Shown piece after piece: positions 1 to 11,500 of a stretch of DNA of 64,000 bases; position 1 is the first letter of the stretch, and every line of letters begins with the position of its first letter. The notes beneath the pieces were generated by a model, which searched no databases, was not told the origin of the DNA, and saw nothing but the letters and a program-made list of their open reading frames with translations. This stretch comes from Trichoplusia ni (lineage: Eukaryota; Arthropoda; Insecta; Lepidoptera; Noctuidae). A program made the translations under genes and the position numbers. The stretch covers positions 868,001-932,000 of the forward strand of contig NC_039502.1 of NCBI RefSeq assembly GCF_003590095.1, in the 5' to 3' direction.

Positions 1-474
1 GAGCACTGTATCCTACCTACAAGTAGGCAGAGGCTTCTCCCAAGTTCCTTAACTATTTAGACCCTAGGACACTTGGAACCAGCCTAAGCCGCATGCTCTT
101 AGATGTAGATCATTCCGCTGCCTAGCTTTCACTTCCCAGTCCGAACCCGGCAGCACAGCAAAAAATAAATACATTTTAAATGTACCTATGCAAGTAGGTT
201 TTAGGTGCAAAATAGAAAGGATTATCATATACACTGACGTGATTGTGAGAGGATTCGATGCCAACACGACCAGTGTTATATAAACAGATCAAATGGGATT
301 GAAGACACATGGACAATGACAATATAACTTCAATCGTAATTGTGATAACAACGATAACTCATTATTACCACACGCTATTAGCACGACACCGTTTAATGCT
401 GTGAATGAAGCAATGTTTGGATGTGGTATTCTACAAATAAACGTACTGTTCCAATAGCGCCAAATATGTTTTTA

Positions 475-605
475 ATGTGTCCGTACCCTAACCCTAAAAA
501 CTCTTTCCTTAAGGTTCAATTTTATTTGCAAATTTGATTTTTTGTATCCTATTTTTACTTTACCCTCAGTGTTGCGAGTCCGACTTGCACTTGACCGGTG
601 TGTCA
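475..605 (-). mobile_element. Dispersed repeat fragment
   Basis: Read on the minus strand this contains 'accggtcaagtgcaagtcgg' followed by a 'ctgagggta' block. At its other end is a degenerate 'ggtacgg...ccctaaaaa' tail. I recognise this pairing from a very common repeat of lepidopteran genomes. The class (probably non-LTR or SINE-like) is not determined. No coding sequence remains. Confidence 0.4.
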
Positions 606-1383
606 ATTAAATACTGGAGAGACTAAGAGTTTGAATAATTTGTAGGACGTCGAAACTAGCGTAAGTTCATTGATTTGATTTTTTTTTCCTACCTAATCGC
701 TAACTGGAGTAAATGATAAAAAAGGGAAAAATATTGATTTTTAAACTTTTTCAACAGGTGTATCGTTCATATTCGTATGTTTTATAAACAACTGTCAATA
801 CAGGAGCGCAGTAAAACTATATGTTTACCTACTAACACGAGCACAAGTACTAATCGTGAGAGAATATAGAACGTGAGAACAACCTCGTGCGATGACGTCA
901 CGATTGTTAAGCGTTATTAACAAATGGGGAGTGATTCCAGCAATTATGACGACTACCATCGATTGGCCGAACAAATTGCTTCAAACGATTGACTGTTTAG
1001 ACCTCGCTTGGGGAACTGAAGCGGAAATAAGGACAAATTTATTTAAAAGTATTTCTCCTTGAAGTTTGTTTTTATTGGTATTCAAAGGCGGACAAATTAA
1101 TTTAATTGACTAAGAATTTTCATTAGGTATATTAGAAGCCTGAATGTTGTGTGTAAGTCATCATCAAGTATCAATTTATTATTTATTATTATAAATAATT
1201 ATTATCATAATTATTAAATAAGCAAGTTTATTTGACAATACCAAGCAGTTATTTAGATCTTTAAAAAAAAACCAACTGTACATATATTTTCGAAAAACAA
1301 AAACCGAGAGGAAGTGCGGTTTATGACACCTCCGCCATCCTGCATTGAACATTATGAGATACCACGTCACAATAAAATCTTAG

Positions 1384-1582
1384 AACTAGTCCCACTAATA
1401 TTACAAACGCAAAAGTTTGTATGTATGGAAGTTTTTTCCTCTTTCACGCAAAAATTACTGAACGTATTCAAAGGACAGTTAGTTTATAACCAGGATAACA
1501 AAGAATAGTTCATAGGTCGATTTTTTGTTCCCGTGGCATAATTTTCGATTTTTAGCTGGCGGGCCTGCGGGCAACAGCTAGA
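1384..1582 (+). mobile_element. Dispersed repeat ending in gcgggcaacagctag
   Basis: It begins with 'gtcccactaatattac' plus 'aaagtttgtatgtatg', continues through 'tctttcacgcaaaaa' and 'actgaacg', and ends with 'gcgggcaacagctag'. This layout is typical of an abundant non-coding lepidopteran element. The same terminus occurs at 9625-9642 and 9923-9940, and a related one ('ctagctgacccg') at 63982-63993. The 3' CTAG would suit a Helitron-like or MITE-like element; the class is open. Confidence 0.5.
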
Positions 1583-1598
1583 ATTTGTATATTATTAC

Positions 1599-4500
1599 CT
1601 TTTTTAATAGATCCGGTCTGTTCGGCAGTGCATGCATGGCTAGTGTGGCCGCTTTCCTGATGTACCAGGGGTGGAACTCAGCTAGGGTCTCGTTGTAAGA
1701 GTTCTGGCACGTCGTACAAGTGTTCATCGCCTCGTCGGCTTCGCTTAGACGCTTTAGGAACAAACGTATGAAATCTGAAAAGAAACGTTAATTTAGCGGC
1801 GAAGTGGAAGGTATATTATTCATGGCAGCATAGTTCCAATAAATGCTGCCAAGAATATTATATTATAATATTCTTCCATTGCAAAACAACTAAATAAACA
1901 TAAAAAAGGAAAATTTCCGTTGTGACTACAAACAAAACCTCATTGATATCAGAACTCTTTTATAGGAAGCGCTGAGCACCTGCTCTAAACGTAACAGACG
2001 CTTTACTTTGTCTACTTTTTAAATCTAATTCCGTTTAAAGACTTTTCTTTTCTGTAGCTTCGTAAGGTACATACGATATATTCACGCACATTGAGATCAA
2101 TGTGATCGGTGTGATGGCAACAGGGTTATTTAATTTTAACTCATAGTGAAGTTTCAAAATAATTGCAAAGTTCGATGTATTTATATTTGAATACAAAACA
2201 ATTATTCGGCGTAAGATCGCTGTGACGTCTATCGGAGGAGGTGACGAAAATCATGATTATTTTTAAATGCTTCGAGTATTTCAGCGCACATCGTCTATGG
2301 TTGGTTAGCCTTTTTTCAACTTATTGTTGCAATAACTACCTACTTGCTATTGTTTTGTTTAAATACATACTATCGGACGAGTACTCAGATACATATTTTG
2401 AGTTATACTGTCTTTTTTTAAGACTTCGTTTTTGCGTAGATTCACAACGCCATAGTAAAATAACGTTATTTTCTATATCACGTATTTTACTAGAACAAAA
2501 ACAATGAACAAATAATGAAGTGCAAAGTTTTATAGAGAAACGTGCATTACGCCTTATCAATTGATACATTAAGATGGTTTTAAGATAAACCCATTATTAA
2601 GATAATTAATGAAACGTAGGTATTTCCTTTCGATAAGTGTTTTTATCAAATGGGCAATAGTGATACTTTCATTTAATAATATTGCCTCGCCTTCCACATC
2701 ACTTACAAAGAATCGGGAAATTATTTAGCACTCTATATAATTACATTTTGCTTGGGGGCTTGTCATCATAATTTCGGACTTTATTTATCACTTCTATGGA
2801 ATAATTAACAAGGAATGGCACTTACAATTAAAGTTATTATGTTGTTAAAAAACATTTTTCATAATAAAAAAACTGAGTTAGAGAAGTGACTATAAAAGTT
2901 GTTCAGAATATAAATTGAACTGCTAACTTATCAACCTAATGTTAACATTTGACCTCTATATTAATAATAATTTTGGGAGATCACTGAGTTTTACTTCAAG
3001 CTTAAACTATATGTGTCATAGAAATATATGACTATACAACTGCATAGATAGCTGAGTGGTTTTTTCACCAAGCCAAACCCTGAGCATGTCCTGCCGCGGG
3101 TTCGAATCCCGCGCGTAACGACTCCCGCACTAGGGAAATATTTTTTTTTATTTCCCTAGTGCGGGAGTTGTTTATTAAAACAATAAATAGTTATTTTGTA
3201 TGCTGTTCATGTAGAAAATAAAATCAAGATAGGTGCTCTATAGCAGTGTTACTATTTATTTTTCATAAACAACCTACCTACTTAACTCTTATTAAAAAGA
3301 AATGTTACTTCAAAATAACTAAAACAATCACCTATTGTGCCAGACAGGGTTCAAAGATATAGCCTATTAAATTTTAATGCCTTTATAAATTGTGCAAATA
3401 CAGTATTAAGTGTATTCTGTTAGAAACAATAAGTGGTACATACCCAACCCTCTATGCAAACGCAGCATTGTTCTCGAGCCGGACACAAACCCATTCTTAT
3501 CACACAAGTTACTGTCCTTCTCGTACCTCATCATCTTCTTGAAGGAGTCGTAATGTGTAGCGTCTTCACCTTCCATTAATTTGTCCATCACTTTGATTTT
3601 ACTTTTCACATCACTACTCACGAAAGAGAATACTGATCCTATGAGATTTAAAAACCTAAAAATGAATGATTTTTTTTAACACTACCGTAAGATTTATGAA
3701 AAAATTATACACTATAGTTTTTAAATTGATTAAATGCTGCTTTATATTTGTGTAGTAAATACCAAAATTGGTATTATAAAATATAAATAATAAAAAAGTT
3801 GTTGTATTTTTTGCATGGCCATGTCTTTTAACAGTTTTAACCCATGAGGATGTTTCTTAAGATATAAAGCAAAGGTAAAACAGGACCTTTTATTTATTGC
3901 ATTGTTGGGCTAAAAGCATAAAACTTTTGTTAAAACTAAATAATAGCCAGTGTGGGGAACACATTTGACTAATATACTGTCTGTTTTCCTTAAGAGTGAT
4001 TGTGATTGGGATGAATGAATAGTGAAAATACTAATTTTACTGTTAAAAATTTACTGCATGATAAAATATTTTATATCATTATTTCCACTTGAACTTATTA
4101 TTTGCTATCAATCTGAAAGCTATCATTCTAACTTTGTGTAATAGTATTATTTTTACAGTAATTTCTCTAATTGTACATACACTTAGATACACAATACCTG
4201 GGTATAATTTTCTGGTATTTCATAGATAAAACTGTCCTTTTATAGCATAGGTAATGCTGACAGCGTACCAACCATTACCATAGTAAACGAGATTCCTTTA
4301 CTTATGCATGACCATTATGTTAAATTCTTTACAACTTATTCATTACATTATGCTTAAGACAAGAAGTTTGCATAAGAATTTTGTTTTTTTTAAAATGTTT
4401 ATGTTATTTAGTGCATTCCAACAGGAATTTCCTAAAGCAATTTTAATTAAATTATGTAGCAAAAATACCCTACTTGGTCCTACCAAGCAATGCTTTGTCT

Positions 4501-4793
4501 GAATAACAAAAGCTAATACTGTTTGTTGGATCAAGTAATAACCTAATTATTTATAACGCTTATTAAGCATTCTGTATCATAATCTGCAAACGCGAATTAA
4601 TAACGACCTCGCAAAACCTTATCTTGAGAGCCCAATATTTTTAAATCCATATGGAAACAACGTAAAATACTCACTTGACTAATTCATTGTAACCGTCTAT
4701 GTATGCCTCTATAACGACGTCGTCCTCCTCTTTCAAACTCCTTTGAAAGCTTTGGTGGACGTGGTGCAAATCCAAAGAGTTTTCGTTCGACAT
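1599..4793 (-). CDS. CPTP: Ceramide-1-phosphate transfer protein, 3'-incomplete
   Basis: Member of the glycolipid transfer protein (GLTP) fold family, which carries ceramide-1-phosphate between membranes in the cytosol. Three exons read minus: 4793-4675 (start MSNENSLDLH), 3655-3444 and 1774-1599. All have GT-AG borders and compatible phases (2, 1, 0). They give 169 residues. The lipid headgroup residues of human CPTP (Asp56, Lys60, Arg106, Arg110, His150) have clear equivalents: D55, K59, R101, R105 and H145. Diagnostic blocks are FSFVSSDVKSKI, SGSRTMLRLHRGL and FHPWYIRKAATLAM. The sequence stops at LLKK before a donor (GTAATA), so roughly 45 C-terminal residues are missing and probably lie in an exon beyond position 1. 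The first ATG is used, 'tcgaacATG'-free context aside, because no earlier in-frame exon is visible. It is divergently arranged with kenny. Confidence 0.9.
3040..3175 (+). mobile_element. tRNA-derived SINE ending in a perfect hairpin
   Basis: A Pol III A box (tagctgagtgg, 3049-3059) and B box (ggttcgaatcc, 3099-3109) mark a tRNA-derived SINE head in CPTP intron 2. It is followed at once by a 20-bp perfect inverted repeat (3121-3140 with 3149-3168) around an 8-T loop. The usual SINE body seen at 14974-15166 is missing. It is not a functional tRNA: the acceptor and anticodon arms do not fold. Confidence 0.75.
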
Positions 4794-5620
4794 TTCTCTC
4801 AACAAATTAACTTAGAATATTTTTGAACGCCACTGTAGCACAAACGACACAATACAACTGACTGAAGGTGACACTGACAAGTGACAGATTTTTCATTATT
4901 TTCGACGACTGTCATTATATTCGTTATTGACAACAAACGTAGTGCTGCCATTGGAAAATTAAATTATCCAAGCATAATTATATCAAGAAAACGTGTTAAT
5001 CCTAAAAACATAACAAACCGCGCAACATGCATTCATGTTATTAGATTCATTATATTGAATTTTAAAAACTCATTAAAAATATCTTAATGTAAAAATATCG
5101 ATGCGTTTTATTTTTCCATTTAAAATTTCAAATCTCACATACATCCGGCAAAAAGTGTGTCGATTCAAATTCCTCCCTAATTTATTAACTGTCAGTGTCA
5201 AACTCAAGGTCATATGGTAGATTTCGTCGTCAATAGAGAGATAGCAAAAAAATATTTACCATTTGTCTCAGATTGCTCAAGTGTAAACGATAACAAATAG
5301 ATTGTAATGCTATTTGCGTATCATGTAATTTAAACTTCTACATGCAGTCATCAATTACGTTTTGTCATCGCTTCGAAATATCCGGTACGTGTTATTTTTC
5401 TGCCTACACGGAAAATATGACAAGTTCCATAATTTATTTTTAGTCACGGCGTTGAGTGGCTTTAGTATAATATCTCGATTGGCTGTGCTTTACAAGTGGT
5501 ATTTCTTTTTATTTGTAGATCGCATCGTTGATTCTTTCTCGTACTAATAAACTGAAAGTGCGTATCTTCTCACTTTGTTTACAAAACAGGGGCATCCCGT
5601 GTGACTAATTTGTTGAAAGG
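4794..5620. promoter_or_regulatory. Head-to-head promoter region of CPTP and kenny
   Basis: This lies between the CPTP start codon (minus) and the upstream territory of kenny (plus). Arthropod initiator-like TCAGT elements occur on the minus strand at about 4860-4864 and on the plus strand at about 5190. Possible plus-strand donors for a non-coding kenny first exon are GTACGT at 5385 and GTTAGT at 5620. No convincing TATA box was seen. A shared bidirectional promoter is inferred from geometry only. Confidence 0.4.
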
Positions 5621-8571
5621 TTAGTTTTGATTGGTATTTTATCTAATACAAACTTAGAAGAGGAATCTAAATTATTGTGTTATCATTATCAGTGACTCAT
5701 TATAAATTATGAAACAAAAAAGTAAAATGTGTTAACACACATAGTCATATTATTTTTTTAAACCAAGTAAGTGAAAACTAAGACTACTACTTACTACTAA
5801 TTATTATGGTTTTTATGTTAATTTTATTCATTTATTTTTATTTACATGCTAATTTTATGTAAACAATTAGTTTTATTTCCTGTAACTTAATTTTATTAAA
5901 CATTCAAATCTGGACTTCCTAATCAGTTCAATATTTTAAGGTCATGATCAAATAAGAACTGTTTTAAAAAAATATGCCTACTGTACTGTAATAGTCAAAA
6001 TCCCGTTTTCTCCATAACCGAAAGAATGATGAATATTTATCTCATTTCACTTTTGTAGTGCTTGGTACAGGACATTATTTTCTAAGGGCCACTTTGGCAA
6101 CCTTTGACTACTTGTAACATACATAAATGTTGAAAAAATATGTTACATGAGCGTGATAAACATTTTAAACAAAGTGACATACAATTCTAAACCTTGGTAC
6201 CTTGTCATAAAGGTCCTATCAATGAAAAGTGTTAATATTTGCATACTCATTTTAGTAAATAATGATATCACTTTAACTTGCACAGCTGTACCATGTTTTT
6301 AGTATTTAATTTTGAATTTTAATTAGGTCTCTTTGGCATTTGTTAACATTTTATATGACACTATAAAAAAAAAAGAATTTTTCTGTTCTCTTATACATTC
6401 TGTGCCTGTACTTATTCTTTGATCAGGGTAAGAAAGTGAAGCACAATTTGTTACAGTGCATTTCTCCATATTGCACCAACAAGTTTGCTCTCTGTTCTTT
6501 CTCATAGATTGTTATATGAAGTCTTATAATAATAACTTTCAAATATTTGTATAATTTTGCATCTACATATGAAAATTATTGTAAGATTATTGCAATCAGG
6601 ATGTTATGTTTAAGTTTTATTTAAACTAAATTTGGGCAAGTCATTATCAAAATATTTTTCTTACAATTGCATAGTCATGACGACTTTACAATGATCTGAT
6701 TGTGTGTCCTATATTAAACATGAAATGTTGATTAATAACATAGATATATATTATCTCTCACATACCTGTTGGTTTGTGAGGCTAGGCTGTATTTGATAAC
6801 TTAAAGGCCTGATAGTACAACTGTTGGATTGCCAAGTCAAAGGTCATAGATTCAAATCTCAGCCACCACTATTATCCTTTCAAATATATGTATTTTTAAC
6901 AATTTACTTTCCAAAATAGTGTAAGAATATGACATAATGTTTAAAATCTTAAAGTTGCCTTTGGCTTGACTTTTGACTAGTTTTGACACCAGCTTGTACA
7001 ACAACCAAACACTAAAAAGTAGATTTTCTATTGTTCTGTATTATAGTGATGATGACTGGGTATAAAAAGAAAAAATCTAATTAGTCCCTCAGTTAGATAA
7101 TTGAAAAGAATTAGACACATATTTTTCCCTTTTTCAGAAAAACTAGAATTGACAAAGATTAACTGCTTTAAAGTTTAGGAGAGGGGGCTTGTGACATAAT
7201 GATATGGTAAAATTTATACTCAATCGTGACGTCACGCGTAAGTTTTATTCACTGTAATTTGGTCAATTGATGTTTGCGGGACAAATTAAAAAATACGTAT
7301 CCATTATTATACAAAAAACTACAAGACGGGCACTGCAAAAAAAAAATGGCATCATCCCTATTATCACTATCATGTTGAAACTGCATTTGAGATAGTTCTT
7401 TCCAATGAGACCTTTTTAGAGCATAACACAGCTCTGTTAACAACAGGATATGCATATAATTTAAAGATAGAGCAACAATTTGAGTGCAATATTGTAATCA
7501 TATGTAAACATTGTATACATTGTTAATTTTTATTTACTTAGTACAGTCAGCAACACAGGTCCTTCAACATTGACCATTTGCAATAAACAAAACAATGTAC
7601 TAAGTTAGTATTTCAGTTATCTAGAAAAATCATTTTAATGAATGTTACAATTTAGTTAAATTTTTAATTTCAACACGGGAATTCTATAAAAATCTTGTTT
7701 AATACCAATATTGTACAGGTGGAGGAACATTTATAGTATTTCGTAAATCTTACATTGCTCAGGGACTTTCGTTGCTGACCATACCTAACTAGACAATAAA
7801 AAATTCTGATAATATAATGCATTATTCATGTTGCTTAACACACTATTAGGTCAATGAAATACTCTAATCATGCATAATTGATATCTTTAATGCTGTTTTT
7901 CTATGATAATTAAGTTGTAAAGCATTATGGATTCCAACTATCCTGTTATGTTGTTATTATGCTTCTTTTATACAATAACAAGTAAAATATACGCTAGTGC
8001 GAATAAAACTTCCGATTTTTCGGATTTATCCAAGTCCAAAACCAAATAGGTTTATGACACATTTTTGGGCATAGACCTTGGTTTATCTATGCTATTCCTC
8101 TTAATACTGGAAACCAACCTTCTTCCTATACCATTATCCCGGAATCCCTTACCTATTTTCTATAAAATGCTTATAGTGTATTTAAAATTCAATCTTATAG
8201 CGCACCAAACAATTGATTGATGATAGATGTTCCGCCAACGTTAATTGTCATCTAAGATGGCTTGATGTCTTTGTGCCTTCAAGTAAACAAATGCATTACA
8301 TTCAATTGTTTTGTTCAATATTACTGTACAAGGTCAGATTCATAAGCAAACCCTTTCAAGTACCGTATTTGTAAACATTCATTTAGACTAGAGAAAGTTG
8401 CCAAGTTTCTGGTTAGTTGCTATTAGAAAGAAGTTTTGATACTAAAAAAAATATAGTAGATTGAGCAGTTATTGTGGACTTAATTCAATAAAATCGTTTC
8501 TTTACATTTTTTGGAGGTCAATTCCTCGAGAGGATAAACTGACGTTTCTACTATAAACCTATCTGTTTCCA
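5621..8571 (+). other. Probable first intron of kenny
   Basis: The acceptor 'tctgtttccag' ends at about 8571, just before the start codon, so an upstream non-coding exon must exist. This makes the 2.9-kb stretch intronic. No coding sequence is seen. A degenerate tRNA-SINE-like B box (gattcaaatct, about 6850) is the only recognisable repeat. Confidence 0.45.
6780..6890 (+). mobile_element. Possible degenerate tRNA-SINE remnant
   Basis: 'gattcaaatctc' at about 6850 resembles a Pol III B box, and the preceding sequence looks like a decayed tRNA-type head. No A box matches well, and no tail like those at 14.1 and 15.0 kb is seen. Confidence 0.25.
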
Positions 8572-8583
8572 GATTAATGAGAG

Positions 8584-11500
8584 ATGATGACAACGAATCT
8601 GCACAACGGCGATGACGACTCCTTCATAATTCTGGGCACGTCTCCAGGAACGAGTCTGGACATGCAGTGTAACGGCATTGAGAACGGTGGCATGTCACTG
8701 GATAACGAACAGATGGAAGAGGCCATGAAAGACTTGTCCGTTGAAGCCAATATGGCGTTTAAAGCGCACTTTAAACTTGGAGACTGCGTGAGTATTTCTA
8801 TTTTACTTATTTATGCTCATAAGATGGACCTGATGCTGCGTTAGGCAGTAGGATTTTTTTTTAAACCAGTCTTTTCTGTCTTTAATAATCTGGAAAGTTA
8901 AAAAATCTTAACAAAGATATATTTCGTGCGTAATATTCGTGCAGAAAAAAAGTCCTTATCAAGAAAGTGGGTCTTAGCAATGTAACATTTAAAATTGATA
9001 TTGAACGGATTTTTATTGTGTAAATAAATTGTAGTGTCTTTTCGGTATTGGAGTCGGTAAAATTGATATAAATGGAAGAGGGATAAAACGAAACAATTAA
9101 TCGCTCCAGGAGAATTTTTGTCCTAGAAAGATAAGAATATTTAAGTCACCTGTAGGTTCACACATTGTGTAATGTCGAAGTCGGGCCAACATGAAACGTG
9201 TATCTAACCTAACAAGTAACATATAGCTCCGACTGTATATTTTTGTCTAGGTTTATCCACAAAACGGTTTATTTAGTAGTGTCCGGTTAACAATTCTGTG
9301 AAAAATGTCAGCGAATTGTTTTAGGACCAATGAACCAGACTGTTTGTTAGATATTATTACGACGATCAAGTTACAGTAGCAGTCGTAAAACGAAACTCAT
9401 TTTGTCTGAATGCGAGTTGTCTTCATAATATCATGAGCAGTTTTAAGATATAATTCTTTAAATTGTCACACCTGTCAGACAGATGACGTTCAATGATACT
9501 TTGAGTAACGTATATTTAGTTCGTACAGTACGGTCGGCAACAAAAGTCGCTTAATACGAGCCATACTAGGTATCAGCTTTCAGGTTCAAACTGAAACTTA
9601 TTTGTTCTTTAACTTTATCACTAACTAGCTGTTGCCCGCGACTTCGTCCCCGTGGGTAGAAGATATAAGTTCTGATTTATACCTGCCCTGCTTTTTTTCA
9701 CATTTTTTGTATCTTCGCTCCTATTAGTCGCAGCGTGATGTTTTATAGCCTAAAGCCTTCCTCGGTGAATGATCTATTCAACACAAAGATTTTTTCAATT
9801 TGGACCAGTAGTTCCTGAGACTAGCGCGTTCAAAAAAACAAACATACTCTTCAGCTTTATATATTAGTATAGAGTATAGATTAACAAACTAAACAAAATA
9901 TAACCCAAAAAGGTCGCGGTAGGTCGCGGGCAACAGCTAGTTGTTGTATATGTGTAATATTAATTGCTAAATTGTACAATGTCATAATGATAAAACCTTC
10001 TTTTTAATTACTGAAAATATTAATGTAGATTGTAAACAATTATTTATGATTGATTAGCCTTGAAAATAATTAGGTATTAAATAGTTGTTTTTATATTTTG
10101 ATTAAAGATTGTCCGTAAAGCATCGATAGCATTATAATCCATTTCGTTATGCTTTTATTTTTGATGATAAAAACATAATTGCCTACAAGATTGGATTTTA
10201 TGTGACGCCTGTTTTTGAAAGTAGGTACTCGCAGTAAGTGCAAACATTATGTAATTTAAACGTGACAACTGACCCAGGAAGATAATTGTCAAAGCTCTTA
10301 CATTTTTCGTGTAGTTTCCACGTTTTTTTTTATGACAGACGTAAAGCTATAACCTCAAGTCTTTCTGACACCAGGTTGCACCTCAGGAATTGTGATTGTA
10401 CGAGAAATGACATTTTCACAGCTTCTTGCAGTTTTTTTTTGTATTCGATATAATGACGAACTGAGACTAACCAGCGGAAAAAAAAAATTGAGAAATCCAC
10501 AAAAACTACATTGTTGTGACTTCGTCTTCAATTTTGCATTTATTATTCTTTGGAAAGTACTCAAAGTTCCAAGCCTTAAGTTATATTTACTTTTGTAAGT
10601 GGCGCTGGATAGGTTTGTATTTTATTAATAGGTACAGTCAAACGATGCATTTTAAATATTTTCTTTGAATTATTTATTCGTTTAAGTGATCCTGTTAAGT
10701 CACTTGTTAATATAATTGTGAGCATGTGTCGCTTAATGTGAAAGTCGTTGGACTAGATACGTGTGACGTCAGCCAATTGATGGCGACCTCAATCTCTTTA
10801 AATTGATATTTGCTTTGACTTGCTGTTAACTAAATAGGTTTAGTATGAAGCACAGACTACGTATGAAGTCACTTCAGTCCTAGACAGTATTATTTACGCA
10901 AACGGTAAAAACGAATCCTTATTTGTGAGGCACTCTTGTCTGCCTGTCTGTCTTTATGTAGTTCGTGATAGTTGGATAGCTTATGATGATGTTGCCGTTA
11001 TAAAAGCAAATATGTATAAAAAAAAAAATTTTTTTGATGATAAATAAAAGTTTACCACACATCAAAATCTTATAATACTTACTCGGTTTTCTGCCATCAA
11101 AGGCTCATACCGCTTCATCACATATTTGAGACTATTTTAAAATTCGGTTGAAGGTATTAGTTACACGAGTCCTATTGGATAACGAATAAAGAGTCTTCTG
11201 TATTTACAATATAGGAAACTGGAACTTGATAAGAGCGCGACGGGTTGATACCATTATTGTAGCGCAAAAATTACATTTTCGCCAACTTGAAAAATGTAAG
11301 CGACTCCCGCGACCAGGAATGTTGTCGCAGTGTCGCAAACGTGCAAGTTACATGGCTAAGATTCGCAGACTCAAACCAACAAATATTTGGATCACACAAA
11401 TGCTGGTCCTACGTCGGGATCGAACCAGCGACTCGACGCGCTCAGTGAGTTAGGCGTGATGTCCTTTACGAATCGGCTCTCCGCGCAGTCTGCAAGAATG

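Larger units (their letters stand above)
1..1598. other. Left edge: CPTP last intron or 3' flank, repeat debris
   Basis: No coding exon could be recognised here on either strand. The stretch should hold, or lead to, the missing last exon of the minus-strand CPTP gene, but no GLTP C-terminal sequence was found. It contains two dispersed repeat fragments, at about 475-605 and 1384-1582. The rest is AT-rich and unremarkable. Confidence 0.5.

Noticed and set aside
3049..3109. Possible tRNA gene
   Set aside because: A and B boxes are present but the cloverleaf does not close; it is a SINE head. The same holds for 14105 and 14980.
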